The position numbers were made by a program, and so were the translations under genes. This document shows, piece after piece, positions 18,301-25,946 of a stretch of DNA of 48,548 bases. The notes beneath the pieces were generated by a model, which worked only from the letters and a program-made list of their open reading frames with translations, searched no databases and was not told the origin of the DNA. Source of the stretch: an uncultured Verrucomicrobiota bacterium (GTDB taxonomy: Bacteria > Verrucomicrobiota > Kiritimatiellia > SS1-B-03-39 > UBA6053); NCBI GenBank assembly GCA_937127435.1, contig CAKZLZ010000004.1, positions 1 to 48,548 on the forward strand. Reading direction: 5' to 3'. Numbering within the stretch: position 1 is the stretch's first letter; each line of letters starts with the position of its first letter.

Positions 18301-18422
18301 GTGAAATCCGGATACTCCAGCTGACCCAGCCGGGTATACGACAGGATGCCGCCCCCAACCATCATGAGGGTCATCATCACCATCACGATTCGTTTATTTA
18401 AAGCAAACAGTGCAGGATTCAT
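15384..18422 (-). CDS. RND efflux transporter permease (AcrB/HAE-1 type)
   Basis: A 1012-residue proton-driven inner membrane transporter with twelve expected helices and two large periplasmic loops. TM1 starts NKRIVMVMMTLMMVGGG. The TM4 proton-relay motif reads LGMLVDNAIVVADGI, which keeps the first Asp but has Asn in place of the second. The TM10 lysine is present in LSGMLIKNAIVLIDQIE. The periplasmic porter sequence PGASPAEVEEEVTDPLEEA near residue 53 is typical of the family. AAGGTTTGAA precedes the ATG. It lies between the adaptor and TolC genes, so it forms a complete tripartite pump. The substrate cannot be read from sequence. Confidence 0.95.
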   Translation of the reverse strand: MNPALFALNKRIVMVMMTLMMVGGGILSYTRLGQLEYPDFTIKTALVVTLYPGASPAEVEEEVTDPLEEAVQAMGQLKEVYSTSQAGVSFLYVDIKDTYSTKELPQIWDELRRKIHDAQVELPPGAGASMVYDDFGDVYGVMFALTGEGYTYAELKDYAELLKKEFLYCEDVAKVGFWGLQPEMIYVEFDRARLTELGLSPEMIAGTLQGQNAVALSGKVEVDGDYLRIKPTGDFSSEEAIADLYVGSRDSLIRLGDVATVRRGYLDPPLNLMRFNGVPAIGIGISTVAGGNVVEMGESIKEKLTEIDGARPEGMGLHSIYYQSEMVTESVNDFVINLIEAVVIVVVLLMFFMGWQSGLLIGGILLLTILGTFTGMHIFHIDLQKISLGALVLALGMLVDNAIVVADGILVRVEKGEDRITAAGEVVRDTQWALLGATFVAILAFAAIGFAPGKVGEFCRSLFYVMALSLLISWVLAVTVTPLLCVWFLKIPEIEGKDPYDKPMFRRYRKVLHLAVHHRVVTLGVTSLLLVAAVLGFRLVPQSFFPGSTNPYFYVNYWLPNGAHIRQTAEDLEEINTHVQSMEGVVHTTQFIGEGAMRFVLTYNYQSPNSSFGQLLVEVEDYREISKLIREVEGYLQAAYPQAEPYCSRMPSGPSIDFTVEARFTGPDKEVLLQLAEQARAMMLAEKDAKDVRIDWRQPVGVLRPAFSEAQARRSGVSRSDLSRSLQLNFSGLAAGLYREENKLIPIIFRPPEAERVSVDNLDDVQVWSLLNHTFIPIGQVVTAVDTEWEWPLIQRRDRRPAVTVRCNPVVGLPEPLRRKLQAEVESIELPPDYGFEWAGEYEQSREAQAPLAAVFPLCFLGMFMIIVWLFNSVRRPLIIVMTVPLSIIGVTAALLLTGIPFGFMAILGFLGLSGMLIKNAIVLIDQIELELRQGKPSYKAVLDSSVSRMRPVMMAAGTTILGMAPLLQDPLYSGMAVTIMGGLFAATFLTLIIVPVVYTLVYRISLDEQHL

Positions 18423-18443
18423 TTCAAACCTTTCTTGGCAGAG

Positions 18444-19586
18444 TTAGAGAGTTGTAACCGAAATTTCCGCGCCGGCCTGAAGCAGCCGGCTGCCGGTGAC
18501 CACCACCCGTTCCCCCCCCTCCAAACCTTTCGTGATCACGCTCCGGGACGTGCCATGCAACCGGCCGGTTTTCACCGGCCGCGCCAGCGCCTCTTGAGCC
18601 TCTTCATCGTAAACCCAGACAAACGAATCTCCCTCCGCTGTGGATGCCAGCGCGGAAAGCGGCACCGTGATTTGCTCACTTTCACCGGAATCTTCAGCCC
18701 ACAGAATGTCCGCACTCATACCCGGCAGCACCTGAAGATCTTTTGGCGCCTGAAAACGGAAGGTCACCACATAGGTGCGGGTGAGCGAATCCGCCTCGGA
18801 ACTCCACTCTTTCAATTTCACCTCGTACAAGCTATCCGGCCGGGCGGAAAAACGGATATGTGCGGGACTGCCGGGTTCCAGGTGCCGGCGAACCATTTCA
18901 TTCTCCGGAATGTTCACATCCACCTCCAACCATTGAATATTGTGGAAATTCAGGACCACCTGCCCTGCACGGACCATTTCCCGGTTTTCCACCAACTGTG
19001 CCGTCACCCGCCCGTCGTAGGGTGCACGCAGTTCCGTATCGGCCAGACTGTGCCGGGTGATCAGCAGTTGCGCTTTCAAATTTTTCACCCCTGCGGATGC
19101 CGAATCGAGTGCGCCGGTCGCCCGGTCATAGTCCGCCGGGGGAATCACCCCCTCATCGAACAATTTTTTGGCCCGTTCAAAATCCTGCCGGGCATTTTCA
19201 TACACAGCCTGTGCACCGGATAACTGCGCTTCCAGCGAAACGATGCGGTCTTCGAAATCACGGGGATCAATCTGCATCAACAAATCATCTTTTTTCACCG
19301 GACGCCCCAACTCCACGTCGACCATAACCAGCGGTCCGCCCACCCGGAAAGAAAGCGCCGCTTCCTCTGAGGCCCGGACTTTTCCCGGATACCGGTGCGA
19401 TTGCACCAACGTGGTCGCCTCAACCTTCTCCACTTTCACCGGACGGGGCCTGGCCTGCAGGGCATATTCCGTATCTGCAAGCTGATTTGCATGGGCTCTT
19501 TTCATGACGCCGGCTGCAACCAACAGGATCAACAACACAAGCAGGAACCCGCCTCCGATCCCCGTTATCACATTTCTCTTATTCAT
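18444..19586 (-). CDS. RND membrane fusion protein (periplasmic adaptor)
   Basis: A 380-residue HlyD/AcrA-type adaptor. It has an N-terminal signal or membrane anchor (residues 8-28) and a lipoyl half-motif (YPGKVRASEEAALSFRVGG). A coiled-coil hairpin follows (LEAQLSGAQAVYENARQDFERAKKL to DSASAGVKNLKAQL). The second lipoyl half (ELRAPYDGRVTAQLVENREMV) and a beta-barrel C-terminal part come last. It links the RND permease to TolC in the periplasm. AAAGGTGAAAA precedes the ATG, and the RND gene starts 21 bp downstream. There is no lipobox Cys near the start, so it is probably anchored by its uncleaved helix. Confidence 0.95.
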   Translation of the reverse strand: MNKRNVITGIGGGFLLVLLILLVAAGVMKRAHANQLADTEYALQARPRPVKVEKVEATTLVQSHRYPGKVRASEEAALSFRVGGPLVMVDVELGRPVKKDDLLMQIDPRDFEDRIVSLEAQLSGAQAVYENARQDFERAKKLFDEGVIPPADYDRATGALDSASAGVKNLKAQLLITRHSLADTELRAPYDGRVTAQLVENREMVRAGQVVLNFHNIQWLEVDVNIPENEMVRRHLEPGSPAHIRFSARPDSLYEVKLKEWSSEADSLTRTYVVTFRFQAPKDLQVLPGMSADILWAEDSGESEQITVPLSALASTAEGDSFVWVYDEEAQEALARPVKTGRLHGTSRSVITKGLEGGERVVVTGSRLLQAGAEISVTTL

Positions 19587-19621
19587 TTTTCACCTTTTAA
19601 AAATCTTCTCAAAACTCATGT

Positions 19622-20275
19622 TCAATCCAGGGGCAACTCCAGCAGCAATTGGGTTTGCCGCGTCAACAGATCTTCGAGATTCTGTAAATATTCATCTGAA
19701 TATGCCTTCGCATCCAACTGCCGGAGCAAAGCCTTCCGAAAGGTGGCCTGGGCATAAATCGGCAGTTTGATTAAACAGGCATGCAGAAAAATATCTTCTT
19801 CACTCAATTCCGGTTTGATGGCCCGGATCAACCTTTTCATCTTCGCCATCTCCGGATCGAGATACTCCGCACTGAAGCGTTCAAACAATTCACCTTCCTG
19901 CTGAATCAGTTGATAGATCACATGCACATGCCAATCCGGCTGACCGGAACGGAAAAGGCTTCTGATATTCTCCGCAATCACCGCCCGGATGATTTTCGAA
20001 TGCTCCAGCGGCGTGGCCCTTTCCGGATAATCCAGCTGCTCCAACAAATCCGGATTATACGATCGGATACTCGACTGCATCGCCTCGTAAATCATCGCTT
20101 TAAACAGGCCTTCCTTCCCGCCAAAATGATAATGAATACTGCCAATATTTTCACCGGATTCCCGCGACACCGCCCGGGTGGAAACATTGGAAAGACCCTG
20201 TCTGGCCGCCAAAACCCCCGCCGCCTGAATCAACTTTTGCTGGGTGCGCTCTGTTCCTGAAATTTTCTTAGCCAT
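19622..20275 (-). CDS. TetR/AcrR-family regulator of the efflux operon
   Basis: A 217-residue repressor-type protein. The start is the ATG at 20275 (MAKKISGTERTQQ), with GGAG 10 nt upstream; the longer ORF to 20332 would run through the operator. The N-terminal helix-turn-helix covers about residues 12-58 (LSNVSTRAVSRESGENIGSIHYHFGGKEGLF). The ligand-binding C-terminal part, with HVIYQLIQQEGELFERFSAEYLDPEM, resembles the CerR/CecR-like (DUF1956) subgroup. It is the first gene of the pump operon, so it probably represses itself and the pump through the palindrome at 20306-20325. Confidence 0.92.
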   Translation of the reverse strand: MAKKISGTERTQQKLIQAAGVLAARQGLSNVSTRAVSRESGENIGSIHYHFGGKEGLFKAMIYEAMQSSIRSYNPDLLEQLDYPERATPLEHSKIIRAVIAENIRSLFRSGQPDWHVHVIYQLIQQEGELFERFSAEYLDPEMAKMKRLIRAIKPELSEEDIFLHACLIKLPIYAQATFRKALLRQLDAKAYSDEYLQNLEDLLTRQTQLLLELPLD

Positions 20276-20300
20276 ACGAAACAACTCCTGTTTTATGATA

Positions 20301-20340
20301 TTTATATTTAGTCGACTGACTAAATTAGTCAAATGATTAA
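20301..20340 (-). promoter_or_regulatory. Candidate promoter and TetR operators of the efflux operon
   Basis: A near-perfect palindrome lies at 20306-20325 (arms ATTTAGTC/GACTAAAT, 4-nt centre). A second, imperfect copy with the same layout (TTAGTC-AAAT-GATTAA) adjoins it at 20325-20340. On the minus strand a TTGACT (20332-20327) lies 17 bp before a weak AAATAT (20309-20304), so the palindrome fills the spacer between candidate -35 and -10 boxes. The ATG of the TetR gene is 29 bp downstream. This arrangement is what a self-repressing TetR operon would need; binding itself is inferred. Confidence 0.6.
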
Positions 20341-20863
20341 ATTATATTTTCACCCGTCCGATATATAAATATTCCTCATAAATCATTTATAACCATGTCC
20401 TTCCATTTATCCGCAACCTGGAACATCATCCGGATGCTCCTCCCCGGATCTGCTGAGAAACCTGAATAAATTTTGATAAAAACGGGCAAGTGAGACAAAT
20501 GTCGCTACTGCTATCCCCCCCGCTCCGTCAAAAACAGGTTGTGTGAATCGGACCGACGGAAGCGGCAACCCGACCTGAAATCGCAACCAACCGTCATTTC
20601 TGTCAGCGCCGGTTTGAAAAGGGTTGAAAACTGCTGATTTGAAAATACTTTAATTTCAGCTGAAATAGGGGGAAACCACCCGCTTCGCTGGAGCGCACGG
20701 AGCCAGCGAGATGGCGGATGACGTTTGCGAGCCCAGGAAGCCCCGTTTGCAAATGCTCATCCGGTGAAGCTTCCGCAACGCACTTCTCCGAGCAACCGGA
20801 AGGAGATGCCGCATTACGGGGTATCTTCAGGGGCTCGCGGCATTCCTTCCCCGCATGCTGGTT

Positions 20864-21001
20864 CTTCCTGAGCTTGCCGAAGGGCTCTTCCTGAGCTTGT
20901 CGAAGGGTTCTTCCTGAGCTTGCCGAAGGGTTCTTCCTGAGCTTGTCGAAGGGTTCTTCCTGAGCTTGCCGAAGGGCTCTTCCTGAGCTTGTCGAAGGGC
21001 T
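20864..21001. repeat. Six tandem copies of a 23-bp repeat with alternating variant
   Basis: CCTGAGCTTG(C/T)CGAAGGG recurs with start points at 20867, 20890, 20913, 20936, 20959 and 20982, an exact 23-bp step. The variable base alternates strictly (GCCGAA, GTCGAA, GCCGAA and so on), so the array is better seen as three copies of a 46-bp double unit. The core contains AGCT and a partial palindrome. The same core word is widely known as a short dispersed intergenic repeat in many bacteria. Frames through it give meaningless repeat proteins. Confidence 0.92.
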
Positions 21002-21239
21002 CCGTGGTCCCCGTGTCCTCCAGCGAAGCGCTGGTGGTTAAAAAAAACGATTCCTCCCTCGAAGCCATGCGGGAATAAATAGAGAAGAAAAATTTGCATA
21101 GGAACGTATTGAAGAAGAAAAAACTCAAAAATTCCCGGCACTTTCAAACCGGGAAAATTACACCACTTTCATTTTGGCGCTGACATTTCAGCTGATCAGA
21201 GCATACAGAAAGCCCGCATTCACCTTTCAAGTACGTTCC

Positions 21240-21425
21240 TCCAAGACCGTTCTCCCCCCTTTTTCACTCCACCCCTTTCCTATTTTCCCGCCTCCCACGT
21301 TTCCTATTTTCCAACCCTACCACCTTCTCACTTTCCTACTTTACTACCTCCCCCTTTCCTACTTTCCAACCCTACCACCCTCTCACCTTCCTACTTTCTC
21401 ACGTACCCACCTCCCCCACCAATAA
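21240..21425. repeat. Pyrimidine-rich tract with degenerate repeats
   Basis: The plus strand here is almost all C and T. Recurring words such as TTTCCTACTTTCCAACC and CTACCACC(C/T)TCTCAC appear several times at irregular spacing. The strand asymmetry is strong and no coding pattern is visible. Such homopurine-homopyrimidine mirror-like DNA can adopt triplex structures and expands easily by slippage. Confidence 0.75.
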
Positions 21426-21459
21426 TAAAACCCCAATAAAAAACCCAACAGAAACCATT

Positions 21460-21487
21460 AATCGTATATCGACGATGTACGATTGTA
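21460..21487. repeat. 28-bp dispersed element, copy 1
   Basis: The 28 bases starting AATCGTATATCGACG match, as reverse complement, the 28 bases at 45223-45250 at 27 of 28 positions; only a central base differs. The element is itself nearly palindromic (ATCGTA ... TACGAT). It lies in non-coding DNA next to the end of uup. Confidence 0.85.
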
Positions 21488-21641
21488 TATATCAAAATAT
21501 CGAGCGAACAGTGTACCTCCCCCCACTCATCTAAACGTTGAGGGAGCATCATTCCCTGTGGTTCATCCAGGACCTTCATTTGGAGAGGAGTTGCAATCAA
21601 ATGCATTCCCCGTCTCAGCCGCCCAACCGGGGCGCTCCGCT

Positions 21642-23429
21642 TTACTTCCGCGCTTCCAACTCTCCCCACCGCACAAACAAATCATCCATAATCAATGGGA
21701 TTTGTTCACTCCGGTCCAAAACCGGTTGACGCTCGGCCTCGGGCAACTGGTAAAAATCAGGCGAGGACATCTTTTCGCCCAAGCTTTCCAGTTCCGCTTC
21801 CAAATCTTCGATCGTGCGGGGCATGGCCTCCAATTCCCGCTTTTCTTTCCCGTTCAACGGATTCTTCCTTTTGGCAACCTTTCCTCCGCCCTCCGACTTC
21901 CGACCTCCGCCCTCCGATTTCCGGCCGCCGCCTCCCGCCCGCTTACTCTGCTCCAGCCAGTCGTCGTAGCCCCCGGGATATTCTTTCCAGCTCCCATCCC
22001 CTTCCGCAGCCAAGGTCTCGGTCACCACATTGTTGATAAATTCACGGTCATGGCTCACCAACAACAAGGTGCCTTCATACTCCACCAACAGGGACTCCAA
22101 CAATTCCAAGGTCTCAATATCCAAATCATTGGTCGGCTCGTCCATCACCAATACATTTCCCGGCTTGGTAAACATCTTGGCCAACAACAACCGGTTCCGC
22201 TCTCCGCCACTCAACACCTTGACCGGGGTGCGGGCACGAGAAGACGGAAACAAAAAATCTTCCAAATAACTGATCACATGCCGACGCTGCCCGTGAAACA
22301 TCACGTACTCGTTTCCTTCCGCGACATTGTCCTGCAGACTCTTCTCCTCATCCAGCAACATGCGGTGCTGATCAAAAAAAGTAATCTCCAGGCGGGTCCC
22401 GTGTTCCACGCTCCCCCCTTGAGGCTCTAATTTGCCTAACAACAGTTTAAGCAAAGTTGATTTTCCACACCCGTTTGGACCCAGCACCCCGATTTTATCA
22501 CCGCGGCTGACCAGCATGGAAAGATCTTTCACCTGGGGGCCGTCCCCCCAATCAAACTGAAGATCCTTGGCTTCAATCACTTTCCGGCCACTGGATTGAC
22601 CTTCCTGTACCTGCAGTTTTGCCGACCCCGTCTGCTCGCGGCGTTGGCTCCGTTCATCCCGCATCTTTTTTAATGCCCGCACCCGACCTTCATTCCGGGT
22701 ACGCCGGGCTTTGATGCCCTGACGAATCCAGCGTTCTTCCGCCGCCAATCGTTTGTCAAACAGTGCGGCCTGCTTCTCTTCCGCCGCCAACTGTTCCTCG
22801 CGCCGAACCAGATATTTATCATATCCGCAATCCCAATCACTTAACTGTCCGCGGTCCAGTTCCAGGATCCGGGTAGAAAGCGCCCGCAAGAATTGCCGGT
22901 CATGGGTCACAAACAAAACGGCACCCGGAAAACGGGGCAGGAAGTTTTCCAGCCAGCGGATGCCTTCCAAATCCAAATGGTTGGTCGGCTCATCTAAAAG
23001 CAATAGATCCGGCTCGCCCACCAGTGCGGAAGCCAGCAAAACGCGGCGTTTCTGACCGCCGGAAAAGGTATCAAATTCGCCTTCCGGATCCAAATCCATC
23101 TGGGAAAGCAACTTATCCAGGCGCAAGTGGAAATCCGGTTCATGAATTTCCTGCGGATGATCTTCCTCAATCAATTCCCGAACCGTCCCCGGACGCGAAG
23201 CCGGAAACACCTGGGAAAGCGTGGCCACCTTCGCCCCGCTCCGAAAAGCCAACGTTCCATTGTCCGCCTTTTCGTCCCCCGCCAAAATCCGCATCAAAGT
23301 CGACTTTCCTTCCCCGTTCCGGCCCAGCAAACACACCCGTTCACCCGCATCCAGCGTAAAACTGACGCCATCCAGCAACGGAGGACCGCCATAACGGATC
23401 GATAGAGATTGAATACTGAGTAAAGCCAT
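21642..23429 (-). CDS. uup: ABC-F family ATPase, Uup type
   Basis: A 595-residue soluble protein with two ABC domains and no membrane part. It has Walker A motifs GRNGEGKST (~residue 36) and GPNGCGKST (~residue 322), signatures FSGGQKRR and LSGGERNR, and Walker B motifs LLLLDEPTNHLD and VLVMDEPTNDLD. The inter-domain linker contains AAEERWIRQGIKARRTRNEGRV, typical of Uup. Uup-type ABC-F proteins act on ribosomes or structured DNA/RNA intermediates. The C-terminal part has the expected coiled coil (TIEDLEAELESLGEKM). It is preceded by a short GGGRKSE repeat linker encoded by repetitive DNA (about 21885-21940). The gene follows the tRNA-Pro and its terminator. Confidence 0.93.
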   Translation of the reverse strand: MALLSIQSLSIRYGGPPLLDGVSFTLDAGERVCLLGRNGEGKSTLMRILAGDEKADNGTLAFRSGAKVATLSQVFPASRPGTVRELIEEDHPQEIHEPDFHLRLDKLLSQMDLDPEGEFDTFSGGQKRRVLLASALVGEPDLLLLDEPTNHLDLEGIRWLENFLPRFPGAVLFVTHDRQFLRALSTRILELDRGQLSDWDCGYDKYLVRREEQLAAEEKQAALFDKRLAAEERWIRQGIKARRTRNEGRVRALKKMRDERSQRREQTGSAKLQVQEGQSSGRKVIEAKDLQFDWGDGPQVKDLSMLVSRGDKIGVLGPNGCGKSTLLKLLLGKLEPQGGSVEHGTRLEITFFDQHRMLLDEEKSLQDNVAEGNEYVMFHGQRRHVISYLEDFLFPSSRARTPVKVLSGGERNRLLLAKMFTKPGNVLVMDEPTNDLDIETLELLESLLVEYEGTLLLVSHDREFINNVVTETLAAEGDGSWKEYPGGYDDWLEQSKRAGGGGRKSEGGGRKSEGGGKVAKRKNPLNGKEKRELEAMPRTIEDLEAELESLGEKMSSPDFYQLPEAERQPVLDRSEQIPLIMDDLFVRWGELEARK

Positions 23430-23443
23430 AAAAATGCCGGAAT

Positions 23444-23480
23444 ATAAAAAATCCCCTCATCCGTTTTAGATAAAGGGGGG
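23444..23480 (-). terminator. Probable terminator after tRNA-Pro
   Basis: On the minus strand, downstream of the tRNA 3' end, CCCC-TTTATC and GATGA-GGGG form an imperfect stem (about 23479 down to 23452) followed by six T residues. It would end the tRNA transcript just before uup. Confidence 0.5.
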
Positions 23481-23487
23481 TAAAAAT

Positions 23488-23564
23488 TGGTCGGGGCGAC
23501 TAGATTCGAACTAGCGACCTCTTACACCCGAAGCAAGCGCTCTACCAGACTGAGCCACGCCCCG
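23488..23564 (-). tRNA. tRNA-Pro (anticodon CGG), CCA encoded
   Basis: On the minus strand a 77-nt cloverleaf folds fully. The acceptor is CGGGGCG/CGCCCCG, and the D arm is GCTC-AGTCTGGTA-GAGC. The anticodon stem is CTTGC/GTAAG with loop TTCGGGT, giving anticodon CGG. The T arm is GCTAG-TTCGAAT-CTAGT. A C at position 1, G37 after the anticodon and discriminator A fit proline. The 3' CCA (23490-23488) is encoded. Confidence 0.96.
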
Positions 23565-23737
23565 ACCGAGGAAGAAGGGATTTAATTCTGAAAAGGCTTT
23601 ATCGCAAGCACAATCTACGGTTTTTCAAGGATAGAAATTAAGGCGGGCTCCGTTTTCACGGGATGAATACCTTTGATCGTTTTCCACGGGGACCGTGAAA
23701 CGTCGCTTATGAAGCCATTTCTAAGATCTCTAAGTAT

Positions 23738-24727
23738 TTAATAGGTCAGTTTCAGTTTAAAGACATTTGCGGATCCCATGGCATCCTCACTAAAGTCATT
23801 TTTTTCCAAAAACAAATGGTATCCACTCCACAAGGAGGTTCCCGGATAATTCCATTCTCCAATGTAACTGTTTTTTCCGGCGTCGATTTTCAATTTACTG
23901 TTTCGTCCCAATGCCCCGCTCACCAGCACATTTTTCTTGCGGCCTCTGAATCCCCCAGGATCATCTTTAAAGCTAAAGGTTATGTTTTCATCTTCCCCGC
24001 TCACCTTCATGAAAAGGTCTTTCAGATAGGGGTCGATCGCGTCATAGGCAACGGGATTCTCCAACAAAAACCCTTCCAGGAGTTGCGTGTCCGTATTGGT
24101 TACAAAAATCGCCGGCATGGTGACTTTAATGTGATACCGCCCCTTTTCGATACCCTCCGGTTCGATCACTTGATATCCCACCTGTATCGTATCCGGTTTC
24201 AATTCGTATTGAATGGAGACTTTGACCCCGTCTTCCAACACCATTTCCAGTGCGATCGAATGATCGGTAATGTCCGGTTCACTCATCTGCGAAATTCCCC
24301 GGCCCGTCCACGATTTACCTTTTGCGTTGTACCCGGCATTGAGAACCATGACAATGGGATCCCCCTGTGACTTCCCCGCAAACTTGGGCTGCCACTCAAC
24401 GTTTCCATCCTTCAGCAACGAAAAATCATAGCTTTGAAATTCAAAAAACTTTTCCGGGGCGAACGCAGCCTCTTTCTCCCATAAGGTTTCGGCCCGTTTA
24501 CGGGAGGCTTCGGTGAGTCGGGACAAAGGCACTTGCAACTTGCTGCCGTCTTCTTTCTTCAGTTCTACGACGCCATCGGAGATGCGGTGAAATTCCGCCC
24601 ACACTTTATAGCCCCCCGGACTTTCCCATAACTCCATCTCTGCGTAGCCCCCTCCCGCACTGCACATCAAAAGCAGCCCCAAAATTGCAGAAAAACCTGT
24701 GGGTAAACGGCCTGTTTTCTTTTTCAT
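23738..24727 (-). CDS. Secreted protein with SHD1 domain, function unknown
   Basis: A 329-residue protein taken from the ATG at 24727 (MKKKTGRLPTG); the frame also allows a GTG 15 bp upstream. A signal peptide is clear (hydrophobic residues ~11-22, likely cleavage after GGGYA). The mature N-terminus has WESPGGYKVWAEFHRISDGVVELKKEDG, then VPLSRLTEASRKR. That is the SHD1 (SLA1 homology 1) pattern seen in many secreted planctomycete and verrucomicrobial proteins. The rest looks beta-rich and I do not recognise it. It starts 31 bp after the ribokinase stop, so the two may be co-transcribed, but a functional link is not evident. Confidence 0.72.
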   Translation of the reverse strand: MKKKTGRLPTGFSAILGLLLMCSAGGGYAEMELWESPGGYKVWAEFHRISDGVVELKKEDGSKLQVPLSRLTEASRKRAETLWEKEAAFAPEKFFEFQSYDFSLLKDGNVEWQPKFAGKSQGDPIVMVLNAGYNAKGKSWTGRGISQMSEPDITDHSIALEMVLEDGVKVSIQYELKPDTIQVGYQVIEPEGIEKGRYHIKVTMPAIFVTNTDTQLLEGFLLENPVAYDAIDPYLKDLFMKVSGEDENITFSFKDDPGGFRGRKKNVLVSGALGRNSKLKIDAGKNSYIGEWNYPGTSLWSGYHLFLEKNDFSEDAMGSANVFKLKLTY

Positions 24728-24758
24728 CCGGTTATTCTGCACTGTTTCGGCAAAATAT

Positions 24759-25688
24759 TCAGTATTTTTTCAAGAAAGATTCAATGTCTTCACGTCGGGG
24801 AATCGATGACTGCGCTCCCACTTTCGTCACCGACAGCGCAGAGGCCGCTGCGGCAAAACGAACCGCATCCGACAGCAAATTTCCTTCTCCCAAAGAAACC
24901 GCCAAGGCCCCGCAAAAAGTATCTCCGGCAGCCGTGGTATCCACCGCATCCACCACAAATGCGCGTCCGCTTTGCACCCCCTTCGCATCTGCGAACACCG
25001 ATCCGTCTTTGCCCAGAGTAATCACCACAAAACAATGTCCGCCGGATTGCAGGAGCGACACCGCCAACTCTCCGGCCGAATCAGCATCCACCCGGTCCGC
25101 ATCCACACCGGCCAGGGCCGCCGCCTCCAATTCATTGACCACCAGTCCGTGAATTGCCGCCGAGGGCTTCAGGCCCAAATTGTTTGCCGGGGCGTAATTC
25201 AGGATCACCGGGGTTCCATGTTTGGCTGACAATTCGAGAATGCGCGCATTCGTTTCCAGCGGAATTTCCATTTGCAAAACGATATAGCCGGAAGAAGCAA
25301 TCAGCTCCTCCACCGCATCCACCCGCTCCGGGGTCAGGCAGCGGTTGGCCCCCGGCGCCACCGAAAGATAATTGTCTCCCTGCCCGTCAAACATGATCAG
25401 CGCGGATCCCCCGGGCGTATCGGGTTCCAATGTGACGTGACGCGTATCCAATCCGTCATCCTTCAAAGCCTGCAAATATACTTCGGCAGTGGCGTCATTT
25501 CCCAAGGCGCCTACAAAGGTCACCTGCCCACCCGCCCGCGTGGCGGCCACCGCTTGGTTCGCACCCTTTCCTCCGAAAGCCTGAAAGAACGATGCGTCCA
25601 TAACCGTTTCACCCTTTGCAGGCAAATGGGGTACCTGCATAATATAATCTACATTCGCACTGCCGAGTATGGTGATGGATGGCTTCAT
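24759..25688 (-). CDS. rbsK: Ribokinase (PfkB family)
   Basis: A 309-residue sugar kinase that phosphorylates D-ribose at O5. The PfkB signature 1 is FFQAFGGKGANQAVAATRAGG near residue 35. Signature 2 is DAVDTTAAGDTFCGAL near residue 245, with the catalytic Asp in AAGD. The N-terminus ITILGSANVDYIMQVPHLPAKGETV and the length are those of true ribokinases rather than KDG kinases. No rbs transporter is adjacent. It follows the uronate operon on the same strand after a 258-bp hairpin-rich spacer, so it may be independent. A KDG-kinase-like role in the uronate route cannot be excluded by sequence alone. Confidence 0.88.
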   Translation of the reverse strand: MKPSITILGSANVDYIMQVPHLPAKGETVMDASFFQAFGGKGANQAVAATRAGGQVTFVGALGNDATAEVYLQALKDDGLDTRHVTLEPDTPGGSALIMFDGQGDNYLSVAPGANRCLTPERVDAVEELIASSGYIVLQMEIPLETNARILELSAKHGTPVILNYAPANNLGLKPSAAIHGLVVNELEAAALAGVDADRVDADSAGELAVSLLQSGGHCFVVITLGKDGSVFADAKGVQSGRAFVVDAVDTTAAGDTFCGALAVSLGEGNLLSDAVRFAAAASALSVTKVGAQSSIPRREDIESFLKKY

Positions 25689-25734
25689 GGTATTTCCGGG
25701 ATTAAGAAAAAAGGAACGGTCGCATCCTGCACCA

Positions 25735-25925
25735 TCACAGACCCGTCATCAAGCCCGGAAGGTCACAACAAAGAGATTCGGATGCATGCCAAAAGTCATC
25801 GCACCCCGAAGGAGGTGCTTTCACCGTAGCATGGGGCAACGCCCCATGAAAGGGTCGCAAGGTCCATTTCGCATCCTGTAGGGATGCATTATCTTTCAAC
25901 TCCCTCAGGGGGCACTTTTATCGAC
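25735..25925. repeat. Cluster of short hairpins between ribokinase and the uronate operon
   Basis: Three or four palindromes follow each other. They are GCACC...GGTGC at 25801-25818, a perfect CATGGGGC-AAC-GCCCCATG at 25830-25848 and GCATCC-TGTAG-GGATGC at 25871-25887; CCCTC-AGGGGG near 25902 is weaker. No gene is visible. The layout resembles a composite REP-like element and could end or process the 3' end of the upstream operon transcript. Confidence 0.75.
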
Positions 25926-25946
25926 CCCATAACTCCCACCCGATAT

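Larger units (their letters stand above)
20341..21641. other. 1.3-kb non-coding region rich in repeats
   Basis: I find no convincing gene between the TetR promoter and the end of uup. The ORFs that cross it are low-complexity translations of repeats. In order it holds an AT-rich stretch and a 14-bp perfect palindrome at 20653-20666 (ATTTCAGCTGAAAT). Next come a GC-rich part with CGCTTCGCTGG motifs, the six-copy 23-bp array at 20864-21001, and a CCAGCG-AAG-CGCTGG hairpin near 21022. A long pyrimidine-rich tract (21240-21425) and a 28-bp repeat (21460-21487) end the region. Confidence 0.8.

Noticed and set aside
20814..21147. Two overlapping minus-strand ORFs of about 105 residues
   Set aside because: They are translations of the 23-bp tandem array (LRQAQEEP / STSSGR type strings) in two frames, with no support as proteins.
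21174..21425. Plus-strand 83-residue ORF rich in Pro, Phe and Leu
   Set aside because: It is a frame through the pyrimidine-rich tract; composition is explained by the DNA repeats.
24759..25688. 2-keto-3-deoxygluconate kinase instead of ribokinase
   Set aside because: The N-terminal and GGKGANQA motifs are those of ribokinases; KDG kinases of the PfkB family differ there, though a shared role is not fully excluded.
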